A DNA stretch of 59,363 nt from an uncultured Chryseobacterium sp. (GTDB taxonomy: Bacteria; Bacteroidota; Bacteroidia; Flavobacteriales; Weeksellaceae), in contig CAJYRQ010000067.1 in assembly GCA_913777465.1 (NCBI GenBank), forward strand, positions 1 through 59,363, in the 5' to 3' direction. How positions within the stretch are numbered: position 1 is the stretch's first letter; each line of letters starts with the position of its first letter. The notes under the pieces were generated by a model, which searched no databases, was not told where the DNA came from, and saw only the letters and a program-made list of their open reading frames with translations. This document shows, piece after piece, positions 23,317 through 31,944 of the stretch. The position numbers and the translations under genes are program-made.

Positions 23317-25098
23317 ATGAAACGACATCTATTCCCTTTCTTACTGATTGTTGCGTTTTGTAATGCATTTGCGCAAGCACCTGCCAATTATTACAATGCA
23401 GCTACCGGGCTTACCGGAGCCAATCTGAAAACGGCGCTCAGCCAGATTATCACCACCGGCCACATTCCCAAAAGTTACAACAACCTGTACAACGGATATG
23501 TGAGCACAGACAGTGACAATTTTTATGAAAATGACGGAAGCGTATTGGACATTTATTCCGAAAACCCTACAGGAACTGACCCATACGTTTACCAGCATAC
23601 ATCATCAAGCCAATGCGGAAATTATTCCGCGGAAGGAGACTGCTACAACAGGGAACACATCGTTCCGCAAAGTCTTTTCGGCAGTGCGATGCCGATGTAT
23701 TCCGATATCAATTTTATCCGGCCTACTGACGGTAAGGTAAACGGATACCGGTCTAACTTCCCTTTTGGAAAAGTAGCTTCTGTATCTTATAATTCCCAGA
23801 ACGGATCCAAATTAGGAACTTCCGGCTCTGCCGGATATTCGGGGACGGTTTTCGAGCCGATCGACGCATTTAAAGGTGATGTTGCCCGGATGATCTTTTA
23901 CTTTGTTACAAGATACGAAAGCCAGCTTTCCGGTTTTAGTTCGGGGAATATGCTGGGCAGTTCGGCTTTCCCAGGATTGCAGACCTGGGAACTAAACCAG
24001 CTTTTAGCCTGGCACCTGGCAGATCCGGTTTCACCGATAGAAATCACCAGAAACAACGCATCCTATGTTTACCAGGGAAACCGTAACCCGTTTATTGATC
24101 ATCCCGAATACGCAGTGCAGATCTGGGGAACACCGGTTGTGGATACCCAGGCGCCGACCGCACCTACCAACCTGGCAACCAACAGCCCGTCTTCAAATTC
24201 CATTTCCTTAAGCTGGACGGCTTCTACAGATAATGTGGGTGTGGTGGCATATGATATTTATAAAGACGGAACATTCTATGCAACAGTGACGGGCACCATG
24301 GCGACTGTTTCCGGATTGAATCCGTCCACTACTTATAATTTCTATGTTATTGCAAAAGACGCAGCAGGAAACTCGTCTACGGCAAGCAATACCGCACAGG
24401 GAACCACCCTCGCAGGCGGACAGCCTGGCGGAAGCTGCGGAACGGAAGACTTTGAGAACATTCCGGCCAGCGCCACGAATTACACGACCCGGACATGGAC
24501 CAACAATAATATTACCTGGACGGCGACGGATGCAAGAACGGATCAGACGATCAATGGCAAGGCCATTACCATCAGAAACGGAAGCTTAACGAGCTCTACC
24601 GTTTCAGGAGGCGTAGGTTCTTTGACAGTGACTACCAAACTTCCATTCTCTTCCGATACGGCAGGAATCCTGACGTTACAGGTTAACGGAAATAACGTAG
24701 GGACAATTCCTTTCAGCACAACCGCAAACACTACCACGATCAGCAACATCAATGTTCCTGGTAATGCCGTGATTAAGATCCTTAATCAAAATGACAAACG
24801 GATCGCCATTGATGATCTGAGCTGGACGTGCTACAGTGCATTGGGAACGGCGGAGATTTCAAAAGACAAACCGTCTTTCAGCATCTACCCTAACCCGGTA
24901 AAAAACAATGAGCTTTTTGTAAAAGGAGAAAACCTGAGCAAAATTTCAAAAGCGCAGATCTTTGATTTCTCAGGAAAACTGATTGAAACCATCGAGAACC
25001 CTTTCAAGCATTCCAATAAAATCGATCTTAAAGGCCTGGTAAAAGGAAATTACATCCTAAAAACCGATGCTTTTGCTGCGAAATTCATCGTAGACTAA
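23317..25098 (+). CDS. Secreted endonuclease I family protein with FN3 and T9SS sorting domain
   Basis: 593 residues. Signal peptide MKRHLFPFLLIVAFCNAFAQ. Endonuclease_1 domain (about 25 to 255) with the catalytic motif CYNREHIVPQSLFG and a conserved NFIRPTDGKVNGYRSNFPFG. Fibronectin type III domain at about 278 to 365 (TAPTNLATNSPSSNSISLSW). A beta-sandwich region follows, then a type A T9SS sorting domain (FSIYPNPVKN to KFIVD at the end). Predicted to be exported across the outer membrane and to cut extracellular DNA or RNA, for nutrient use or biofilm turnover. Confidence 0.92.
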   Translation: MKRHLFPFLLIVAFCNAFAQAPANYYNAATGLTGANLKTALSQIITTGHIPKSYNNLYNGYVSTDSDNFYENDGSVLDIYSENPTGTDPYVYQHTSSSQCGNYSAEGDCYNREHIVPQSLFGSAMPMYSDINFIRPTDGKVNGYRSNFPFGKVASVSYNSQNGSKLGTSGSAGYSGTVFEPIDAFKGDVARMIFYFVTRYESQLSGFSSGNMLGSSAFPGLQTWELNQLLAWHLADPVSPIEITRNNASYVYQGNRNPFIDHPEYAVQIWGTPVVDTQAPTAPTNLATNSPSSNSISLSWTASTDNVGVVAYDIYKDGTFYATVTGTMATVSGLNPSTTYNFYVIAKDAAGNSSTASNTAQGTTLAGGQPGGSCGTEDFENIPASATNYTTRTWTNNNITWTATDARTDQTINGKAITIRNGSLTSSTVSGGVGSLTVTTKLPFSSDTAGILTLQVNGNNVGTIPFSTTANTTTISNINVPGNAVIKILNQNDKRIAIDDLSWTCYSALGTAEISKDKPSFSIYPNPVKNNELFVKGENLSKISKAQIFDFSGKLIETIENPFKHSNKIDLKGLVKGNYILKTDAFAAKFIVD

Positions 25099-25122
25099 GA
25101 TTTAAGAAATATTTCATCCTGA

Positions 25123-25149
25123 AGACCGGTTTTATCCGGTCTTTTTTTT
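25123..25149 (+). terminator. Rho-independent terminator
   Basis: AGACCGG-TTTTAT-CCGGTCT followed by eight T, 25 bp after the endonuclease stop. Confidence 0.88.
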
Positions 25150-25160
25150 ATTTTTATGGG

Positions 25161-25898
25161 ATGGATTCCAATAAAAAATTAGGGCTGATCGGGAAAAACA
25201 TTTCCTATTCCTTTTCAAAGAAGTATTTTGAAGATAAATTCCAGAAGCTGATGCTGAAAGGCTATTCTTACAGCATTTTCGATCTCCCGGAACTCCATGA
25301 GGTCGAAACCCTTTTGGCCAACCCTGAATTGATGGGATTCAATGTGACGATTCCCTACAAGGAAAAAATCATCGACTACCTGGATGAGCTGAGCGATGAA
25401 GCACAGAAAATCGGTGCCGTTAACTGTGTCCGGATAGAAGACGGCAAAAAGACGGGCTATAATACCGATGCCTTCGGGTTTGAAAAAACACTGATGCTTC
25501 ATAAAAAACCGCATCACCGTTCCGCACTTATCTTAGGGAACGGCGGAGCTGCCAAGGCCGTGAAATATGTTCTGGATAAACAGGGCATCCCCTCGATCAC
25601 CGTTTCCCGAAATACGGAAATCAATTACGAAAACCTTGATCAGGATACGGTGGCGCAGCATCAGATTATCGTACAGTGCACCCCGGTCGGCACCTTCCCC
25701 AATGTGGAAGACTGCCTGGATTTTCCTTTCGACGGACTTACCGCAGACCACCTGATCATCGACTTGATTTACAACCCGAATTATACGAAATTCATCATCA
25801 ACGCTTCCGAGAAAGGAGCCAAAACCGTAAATGGCTTTTATATGCTCGAACAACAGGCAGAAAAAGCCTGGGAAATTTGGAATTTTCAAAAAAAATAA
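25161..25898 (+). CDS. aroE: Shikimate dehydrogenase
   Basis: 245 residues, slightly shorter than the usual 270. N-terminal shikimate-binding motif KLGLIGKNISYSFSKKYF, catalytic Lys in FNVTIPYKEKIIDYLDEL, GAVNCVRI, NADP-binding LILGNGGAAKAVKYVL and C-terminal NGFYMLEQQAEKAWEIW. It reduces 3-dehydroshikimate to shikimate in aromatic amino acid synthesis. Own transcription start likely after the terminator. Confidence 0.95.
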   Translation: MDSNKKLGLIGKNISYSFSKKYFEDKFQKLMLKGYSYSIFDLPELHEVETLLANPELMGFNVTIPYKEKIIDYLDELSDEAQKIGAVNCVRIEDGKKTGYNTDAFGFEKTLMLHKKPHHRSALILGNGGAAKAVKYVLDKQGIPSITVSRNTEINYENLDQDTVAQHQIIVQCTPVGTFPNVEDCLDFPFDGLTADHLIIDLIYNPNYTKFIINASEKGAKTVNGFYMLEQQAEKAWEIWNFQKK

Positions 25899-25976
25899 CT
25901 TAACTTAGTATTGTATTTGGCTTTTTAGCCATATATTTAGAGGATATTATAATGCCACTCACATAAACGATTTGCT

Positions 25977-27782
25977 ATGATTACAGAAAACAATCTTTCT
26001 GAGAACGAGGAAAACAAAAACGATCAGGAAATCCCTCAGGAAGAAACATCAGAAAATGTTGCATCCCAGGATGAAAACACCCCGCATGAAGAGCCGGAGC
26101 ATGAAGAAGAGCACGAAGAGGTGGAACTCTCCCTGGCTGATGCGCTGAAAGAAATGGAAAAGATCATCAATGCACCCAATGCCGGTGAAGATTTCAAAAA
26201 ATTCAATCAGCTGAAAGAAAAAGCAAGTCATTACATCCATGATGAAGTGGAAGACAAAAAGCATGAGTACACTGATGCCGGAAATGCGCCTGAAACCTTC
26301 AGCTACGAGCACCCTTCCCAGGCAAGGTTCTCCGCTCTGGTAAATATCTTCAGGGAAAAGCATGATGATTTCCAGAAGGGCCAGGAGGAAGAGCAGAAGA
26401 AAAACCTGGAACACCGCCAGAGCATTATCGAAAGGCTGAAAAATCTATACACCAATTCTGAACCGGGAACCAATCTTTTCAAATCCATCCGTGAGATCAA
26501 AGAAGACTGGTCCAACGCCGGGCAGGTGGCAAAATCTGAATTCAGGATTCTGAATAACAACTATTTCCATCACCTGAATCAGTTTTATCAGATGCTGGAT
26601 CTGAATAAAGAATTTCTGGAGCAGGAATACAATCATAACCTGGAAAAAAGGCAGCACATCATCGAACGAGCCAAGCAGCTTGAGCATGAGCCGGTGATCC
26701 AGAAAGCACTGAATGAGCTTCAGTACCTTCACAAGCTGTGGAAAGAAGAAGCCGAGCCGGTAGCGGAAGAATTCCGTGAGAAGACATGGGAAGAATTCAA
26801 GGAAATCTCCAATAAGATCCACGAAAGAAAATCTGAGCTTTCGGCAGCCATCGAAACCGAACAGGCCGGTAATCTTGAAAAGAAAAACCAGATCATCGCT
26901 GAAATCAAAAAACTGTCGGAGCCGGCAGAAAATCCGAACCACAATTACTGGCAGAATGCGATCCGGAAGGTAGAAGACCTGCGTACCGAATTCCTGAAAA
27001 CAGGAAGTGTGCCGAGAAAGCTTTCCAACCAGAACTGGAATGATTTCAAAACCACGCTCAGAAATTTCAATACCACAAAAAATACCTATTATAAATCGTT
27101 AAAAGGTTCGCAGCAGGCTAACCTGGAGGAAAAATTAAAGCTCATCCAGACGGCAAAAGACAACCAGAACAACGAAGAATGGGATATTTCCGTTCCTCTG
27201 TTTAAAAAGCTTCAGGAAGACTGGAAGAAAATCGGCCATGTTCCAAAAAGCATGACTAACAAAATCTGGGATGAATTCCGTGACGCCTGCAACGCATTCT
27301 TTAACAATTACCGAGAGAAGAGCAATGCTTCCACCGATAACTGGAAAGAGAATTACAAGCAGAAAAAGGCGATTCTTGAAGATCTGAAAACCGTCAGCAA
27401 TGAGGAAGGCAGCATCGAAAGGATTGAAGCCATCAAAACGGCCTGGAACAACATCGGGAAAGTGCCGAGGGATAAAATCTCGATCAATACCGAGTTCAAT
27501 AAAACCCTGAGGGAAAAACTGAAACTTAACAAGATCAATGAATTCGAACTGAAAGAGGAAGGTCTTTCTGAAAACCAGCTGACCGATAAGGCTAGAAAGA
27601 TGAAGAGCCAGATCTCCGATCTGGAAGCGGAAATCGTAAAACTGGAAAACAACCTGGCGTTCTTCAAGAACCCATCCAGAGAAAACCCGCTGCTGAAAGA
27701 TACCTACGATTCGATCGACGAGAAAAAATCGCATCTGGAAAGCCTGAAACAAAATCTCCACAACATTATTGCCGGAGAATAA
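25977..27782 (+). CDS. DUF349 domain protein
   Basis: 601 residues. An acidic, Glu-rich N-terminus (about 1 to 55) precedes several DUF349 repeats of about 75 residues, each with the pattern LW.EE.....W.EF. Examples are LKEKASHYIH, SIREIKEDWSNAGQVAKSEF and PLFKKLQEDWKKIGHVPKSM. The C-terminus is a coiled coil (ISDLEAEIVKLENNLAFF). The family is universal in Bacteroidota and cytoplasmic; function unknown. Confidence 0.92.
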   Translation: MITENNLSENEENKNDQEIPQEETSENVASQDENTPHEEPEHEEEHEEVELSLADALKEMEKIINAPNAGEDFKKFNQLKEKASHYIHDEVEDKKHEYTDAGNAPETFSYEHPSQARFSALVNIFREKHDDFQKGQEEEQKKNLEHRQSIIERLKNLYTNSEPGTNLFKSIREIKEDWSNAGQVAKSEFRILNNNYFHHLNQFYQMLDLNKEFLEQEYNHNLEKRQHIIERAKQLEHEPVIQKALNELQYLHKLWKEEAEPVAEEFREKTWEEFKEISNKIHERKSELSAAIETEQAGNLEKKNQIIAEIKKLSEPAENPNHNYWQNAIRKVEDLRTEFLKTGSVPRKLSNQNWNDFKTTLRNFNTTKNTYYKSLKGSQQANLEEKLKLIQTAKDNQNNEEWDISVPLFKKLQEDWKKIGHVPKSMTNKIWDEFRDACNAFFNNYREKSNASTDNWKENYKQKKAILEDLKTVSNEEGSIERIEAIKTAWNNIGKVPRDKISINTEFNKTLREKLKLNKINEFELKEEGLSENQLTDKARKMKSQISDLEAEIVKLENNLAFFKNPSRENPLLKDTYDSIDEKKSHLESLKQNLHNIIAGE

Positions 27783-27802
27783 AAAATTAATCTTAAATCT
27801 TA

Positions 27803-27836
27803 AAAGCGGAGCAAGCCATTTGACTTCGCTTTTTTC
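27803..27836 (+). terminator. Terminator hairpin
   Basis: AAAAGCGGAG and CTTCGCTTTTTT pair with one mismatch around a 15-base loop, between the DUF349 gene and ribD. Confidence 0.6.
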
Positions 27837-27843
27837 ATGGACT

Positions 27844-28866
27844 ATGCAGGACGAATTATATATTAAAAGAGGAATTGAATTAGCAAAAAAAGCCTTAGGC
27901 CACACCTACCCTAATCCTTTGGTGGGAAGCGTGATCGTACACAACGGTAAAATTATCGGGGAGGGTTACCACCATAAAGCCGGGCAAAACCACGCGGAAA
28001 TCAACGCCATCGAATCGGTGAAGGACAAATCCCTGATTCCGGAATCGACGATTTATGTAACGCTGGAACCCTGTGCGCATTACGGGAAAACACCGCCGTG
28101 TGCCCTGAAAATAAAAGAGCTCGGCTTCCGGAAAGTCGTGATCGGAGCCATGGATTCTCATGACAAGGTAAACGGAAAAGGCAAAAAAATCATTCAGGAT
28201 GCCGGCATTGAAGTGGTCTCAGGGGTTTTAGAACAGGAATGTATCGAACTCAACAAAAGGTTTTTTACCTATCATGAAAAAAAGCGGCCGTACATCATCC
28301 TGAAATGGGCGCAGTCAGCCAACGGCTTCCTCGATAAAGACTTCCAGCCGACAGCTATATCGAATCCGTTGGTCAATCAGTTCGTTCATCAGCTGAGAGC
28401 CGACGAGCACGCCATCCTGGTAGGAACCCAAACCGCATTAAATGACAACCCTTCCCTTACGGTAAGAAATGTGGAAGGCATAAATCCGGTAAGAATATTA
28501 ATTGATTTTGACCTAAAGGTCCCTTCGGATTTCAAAATGTACAACACCGAAGCCAGGACCATTATTATCAATTCCGTGAAGGAAGAAACCCGGGAAAATA
28601 TTCATTTTGTTAAAATTAAAAAAGAGAATTTCCTGCAGGACCTGATGGACGCTTTGTATAGGGAACAGATCCAGTCGGTAATTATCGAGGGCGGACGTTT
28701 TACCCTTCAGCAGTTTATTAACGGAGGTCTCTGGGACGAGGTTGTCATCATTAAAAACGAAACCCTCAAGCTTGAAAATGGGACTAAAGCCCCTGAATTT
28801 ACAGGAATAAAACCTATACGTACAGAAGACTTCAGAGATAATAGGATTGAATTTTATCAGCTTTAA
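27844..28866 (+). CDS. ribD: RibD, bifunctional pyrimidine deaminase/reductase
   Basis: 340 residues from ATG 27844 (MQDELYIKRGIELAKKALGH). An upstream in-frame Met at 27769 lies inside the preceding gene and before a terminator, so it is rejected. Deaminase domain (1 to ~145) with zinc ligands HAEINAI and PCAHYGKTPPCA; reductase domain (~146 to 340) with PYIILKWAQSANGFLD and IEGGRFTLQQFINGGLWDE. It performs steps two and three of riboflavin synthesis. Confidence 0.95.
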   Translation: MQDELYIKRGIELAKKALGHTYPNPLVGSVIVHNGKIIGEGYHHKAGQNHAEINAIESVKDKSLIPESTIYVTLEPCAHYGKTPPCALKIKELGFRKVVIGAMDSHDKVNGKGKKIIQDAGIEVVSGVLEQECIELNKRFFTYHEKKRPYIILKWAQSANGFLDKDFQPTAISNPLVNQFVHQLRADEHAILVGTQTALNDNPSLTVRNVEGINPVRILIDFDLKVPSDFKMYNTEARTIIINSVKEETRENIHFVKIKKENFLQDLMDALYREQIQSVIIEGGRFTLQQFINGGLWDEVVIIKNETLKLENGTKAPEFTGIKPIRTEDFRDNRIEFYQL

Positions 28867-28974
28867 AATTATAACAGACTCATTATCAAAATTCAGCTTA
28901 ATAAATACTTGTGATTTTTCACTATTATTTGAAATTAATTCCGTAACTTCATGATCCATTTAAACCAATACATC

Positions 28975-29160
28975 ATGAAACATTTAAAAAAATTATCAAA
29001 ACAAGAATTAAGATCCGTGAACGGAGGAATCGAAAAATGCTACCTCGACCCGGTGGCCGGCACCTGGATCTGCCCATGCAATCCTCACACGACCTACAAC
29101 TGCAACGGAAAATGCATTCCACTAAATCAAGCCTGTCCCAATCCGGGAATTGAATTGTAA
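28975..29160 (+). CDS. Bacteriocin-like peptide with double-glycine leader
   Basis: 61 residues from ATG 28975 (MKHLKKLSKQELRSVNGG). The leader is the LKKLS-(K/R)-x-x-L-x-x-(V/I)-x-GG type seen in many Chryseobacterium small peptides, cut after GG by a peptidase-containing ABC transporter. The core of about 43 residues has six Cys in pairs or singles (KCY, WICPC, YNC, GKC, QAC), giving possible disulphides. No transporter or immunity gene lies nearby. An upstream Met at 28951 would disrupt the leader and is rejected. Confidence 0.8.
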   Translation: MKHLKKLSKQELRSVNGGIEKCYLDPVAGTWICPCNPHTTYNCNGKCIPLNQACPNPGIEL

Positions 29161-29192
29161 CCTGCCATAGAACGGAAGACTGTAAATAAATG

Positions 29193-29218
29193 AGAGAACT
29201 TTATTAGTTCTCTTTTTT
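29193..29218 (+). terminator. Rho-independent terminator
   Basis: AGAGAACT-TTATT-AGTTCTCT followed by T run, after the bacteriocin-like gene. Confidence 0.85.
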
Positions 29219-29253
29219 GTTGTCCTTATTTTCAGTCTTTCCCTTAAAAATTT

Positions 29254-29261
29254 TACCTTTG
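29254..29261 (+). promoter_or_regulatory. -7 promoter element for the YigZ-family gene
   Basis: TACCTTTG, an exact match to TAnnTTTG, 48 bp before the ATG at 29310. Confidence 0.55.
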
Positions 29262-29309
29262 AAAAAATAATCCTGAAATACCAGGCAGAATCATTTTTTC
29301 CAAGTCCCT

Positions 29310-29909
29310 ATGTTCAATTTTAAAACGATAGCATCTCCGGTCGAAAATATATTATTAAAAGAAAAAGGAAGCAAGTTCATCGGCTTCGCTTTTCCGGTAA
29401 ATAATGAGGAAGAACTTAAAACGGCTCTGGAAAAAATCAGTACTGAACACCCGAAAGCAACGCACCACTGTTATGCTTTCAGAATTGGGCTGAATGGTGA
29501 AAACTACCGCGCCAATGACGACGGCGAACCTTCAGGAAGTGCCGGGCTGCCGATCTACAACCAGCTTCTGGCCAATGAAATCACCAATGTGCTGGTAATC
29601 TCCGTCCGCTATTACGGCGGGGCCAAACTCGGAGTTTCCGGTCTGGTAAAGGCTTATAAAGAATCGGCAAAAATAACGCTTGAAGAAACCCGGATCATTA
29701 CCAAGGAACTGGAAACGACTGTGGAGATTCAGTTTAATTTCAATCAGCAGAACCTTATTTTCACATTGATTTCAAAATTTGATGGTAAGATCATCAATTT
29801 TGACTCCCGGGAAAAAGCTTTCATTTTAGCGAAAATTAAACTGAAGGATAAAGAATCAATAGCGGAAACACTGGAGAATATGCAATTTGTAGAATTTAAA
29901 TTTATCTAA
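29310..29909 (+). CDS. YigZ/IMPACT family protein
   Basis: 199 residues, normal length. UPF0029 signature: KGSKFIGFAFPVNNEEEL, ATHHCYAFRIG, YRANDDGEPSGSAGLPIYNQ, NVLVISVRYYGGAKLGVSGL. The C-terminal ~70 residues are the DUF1949 EF-G-like domain. Cytoplasmic; the human homologue IMPACT regulates translation, the bacterial role is unknown. Confidence 0.93.
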   Translation: MFNFKTIASPVENILLKEKGSKFIGFAFPVNNEEELKTALEKISTEHPKATHHCYAFRIGLNGENYRANDDGEPSGSAGLPIYNQLLANEITNVLVISVRYYGGAKLGVSGLVKAYKESAKITLEETRIITKELETTVEIQFNFNQQNLIFTLISKFDGKIINFDSREKAFILAKIKLKDKESIAETLENMQFVEFKFI

Positions 29910-29934
29910 ACTAAAGCTTAATCATTCGGTAAGA

Positions 29935-31023
29935 TCAGGGGTTATAAAAAATAACCTTTACCTGGTCTTTTCCGTATTTTTGTTTGAGATACTCCGCAAT
30001 CTTTTTATAATTTTCGGTTTCGGGGATGGGAGCAGATTTTATCTCTTCCAAGGCCCAGTCCTGAAGGTTGATACCTGCCTGTCCTTTACAAAGGCTGTCA
30101 TTTTTCTCAAAATACGGTTGAAGATTTTTTTCATCTTTTGAAACACAGACATACACCCGGGTTCCTTTTCCGGAATATAAATTGAACGAAAAATATTGGT
30201 ACCAACGGCCAAAGAAACTGAAGACCGGCATCACAAACCAAAGAACCAACCAGTAAAAATTACGAAAAACGATTGTTTTGGTCAAAACTTCAACAGGCCT
30301 TGAATACACAACAACTAAAATAAAAATCATTGCTAAATTCCATGGCCAAATTACAGAATTGTATTTTAAACCGAATGGACCCAGTATTATCAAAATGCTT
30401 AAATGCATTGAAATTAATAAATAACTGATTTTTTGTTTCACTTTTGAGGCCAGAAGCAATACGGCTGCACCCACTTCGATCATAGGAATAAATAAGCCTG
30501 CGAAAAACAGTTTATACTTTAAGATAACCTCCATGGAAAGACCGAGAAATTTAATCAGGAACATATTCAGCCAGACCACAGACAAAAAATCCCGGGTAAA
30601 TTTATGCAGACCGCTAAATAAATAAATTGATACTAAAAACAGATGGCTTAGAAATAAAACAGGTTTAGTCTTTTTAAAATTTATAATGAATATCAGTAAA
30701 AAGCACATATACATATATTCCCAAGGCTGATCTCTTACGGTATCCAGCGCACAACTCATTAATTCATTACAAAATAGCGCAATCATCACCCCCCTTTTCA
30801 TTTTAAAGCATAACAGGACCAATAACGCTAAGAGAGAAAATCCGAATAAGAAAAGATGAAAAAAACCGGGAACACTATTTAAAAAATCCATCCAAGGGAT
30901 TACAGGATACGTTCTTTCTGTAATCCATGTTCTGTAACTCCATATTTTGGTGAGAAGCCAGAAAAAGGCAATGATCCTGATCAGATCCTTGATTTGTTCG
31001 CCTGATAAATCTTTTTCTTTCAT
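29935..31023 (-). CDS. Polytopic membrane protein, HTTM-like
   Basis: 362 residues from ATG 31023 (MKEKDLSGEQIKDLIRIIAF). A frame extension to 31062 exists, but an exact TAnnTTTG element at 31045 to 31052 places transcription start inside it, so the shorter form is preferred. About eight or nine hydrophobic segments up to residue ~300, with YLFSGLHKFTRDFLS resembling HTTM/vitamin-K carboxylase-like membrane proteins; then a soluble tail of about 75 residues. Function unknown. Confidence 0.75.
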   Translation of the reverse strand: MKEKDLSGEQIKDLIRIIAFFWLLTKIWSYRTWITERTYPVIPWMDFLNSVPGFFHLFLFGFSLLALLVLLCFKMKRGVMIALFCNELMSCALDTVRDQPWEYMYMCFLLIFIINFKKTKPVLFLSHLFLVSIYLFSGLHKFTRDFLSVVWLNMFLIKFLGLSMEVILKYKLFFAGLFIPMIEVGAAVLLLASKVKQKISYLLISMHLSILIILGPFGLKYNSVIWPWNLAMIFILVVVYSRPVEVLTKTIVFRNFYWLVLWFVMPVFSFFGRWYQYFSFNLYSGKGTRVYVCVSKDEKNLQPYFEKNDSLCKGQAGINLQDWALEEIKSAPIPETENYKKIAEYLKQKYGKDQVKVIFYNP

Positions 31024-31044
31024 TAATGATTCACTATGTTTCCT

Positions 31045-31052
31045 CAAAAATA
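31045..31052 (-). promoter_or_regulatory. -7 promoter element, minus strand
   Basis: TATTTTTG on the minus strand, 21 bp before the ATG at 31023; it decides the start of the membrane-protein gene. Confidence 0.5.
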
Positions 31053-31100
31053 TCAAATTCATCCGGATTTATTTGATCTGCTAACCCAAATAAAAGAAAA

Positions 31101-31125
31101 CATCCCGGAAAAGCTTTCCGGGATG
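31101..31125 (-). terminator. Rho-independent terminator
   Basis: CATCCCGGAAA-AGC-TTTCCGGGATG, an 11-bp stem followed on the minus strand by TTTTCTTTTATTT, after the zinc peptidase gene. Confidence 0.9.
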
Positions 31126-31151
31126 CAGTATGTTTCATTTGAATTTTTCTA

Positions 31152-31841
31152 TCAGTCCCTTCTTCCGCCCATCAGCAGGGAAGCGAAGTACAGGAGCTGA
31201 ACCAGGGAGCCGATCGCAGCCACCACATAAGTTCTGGCTGCCCATTTCAGGCTGTCTTTTACCCCGACATATTCTTCTGTTGTTACCGTTCCGGTATCCC
31301 TCAGCCATTTCATCGCCCGGTTGCTCGCATCATATTCCACCGGAAGCGTCACGAAAGCAAAAAGCGTTGTTAAAGCAAACATAATTACTCCGATTGCCAG
31401 GATCAGCTTATTTCCGCTCATGGCCATGACAATGATTCCTCCCATGATCACAAACTGCATCAGGTTTGAGCTGATGCTTACTACCGGTACCAGCTTCGAA
31501 CGAAGCTGCAACATGGAATAACCTACCTTATGCTGAACGGCATGTCCGCATTCATGAGCTGCAACTGCCGCTGCTGCTGCATTTCGCTGCATATAAACCG
31601 CTTCGGAAAGATTTACCGTTTTATTTTCAGGATTATAGTGATCCGTCAATTGCCCGGGAACCGACATCACCTGAACGTCATTGATTCCATTGTCCCTCAA
31701 CATTTTTTCCGCCACCTCTTTGCCGGACATCCCGTTGCGGAGATGCACCTTGGAGTAATGTTCAAATTTGGATTTCAACCGCCACGAGACAAACCAGCTC
31801 ACCGCCATTGAAATAATTATAATTAAATAATAACCGCCCAT
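31152..31841 (-). CDS. Membrane zinc metallopeptidase (Zn_peptidase_2, YugP type)
   Basis: 229 residues. N-terminal membrane anchor (YYLIIIISMAVSWFVSW), catalytic AAVAAHECGHAVQHKVGYS at about 88 to 106 (HExxH-like zinc site), further membrane segments at about 123 to 160 and 198 to 222. Matches PF04298 in length and layout. Substrate unknown. Confidence 0.92.
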   Translation of the reverse strand: MGGYYLIIIISMAVSWFVSWRLKSKFEHYSKVHLRNGMSGKEVAEKMLRDNGINDVQVMSVPGQLTDHYNPENKTVNLSEAVYMQRNAAAAAVAAHECGHAVQHKVGYSMLQLRSKLVPVVSISSNLMQFVIMGGIIVMAMSGNKLILAIGVIMFALTTLFAFVTLPVEYDASNRAMKWLRDTGTVTTEEYVGVKDSLKWAARTYVVAAIGSLVQLLYFASLLMGGRRD

Positions 31842-31913
31842 TTAATAACTTTATGATATATTTTTCAACCCAGATGATGTAAAAACTGTGCCAAAGTTTT
31901 ACATTAATTTAGT

Positions 31914-31921
31914 TATATTTG
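31914..31921 (+). promoter_or_regulatory. -7 promoter element for the GNAT gene
   Basis: TATATTTG, exact TAnnTTTG match, 23 bp before the ATG at 31945. Confidence 0.55.
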
Positions 31922-31944
31922 TTCCATAATTCCCCTAGAATACC

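Noticed and set aside
27135-27905. 256-codon minus-strand frame opposite the DUF349 gene
   Set aside because: Shadow of the Glu/Lys-rich gene on the plus strand; the Phe/Leu-rich product matches no family.
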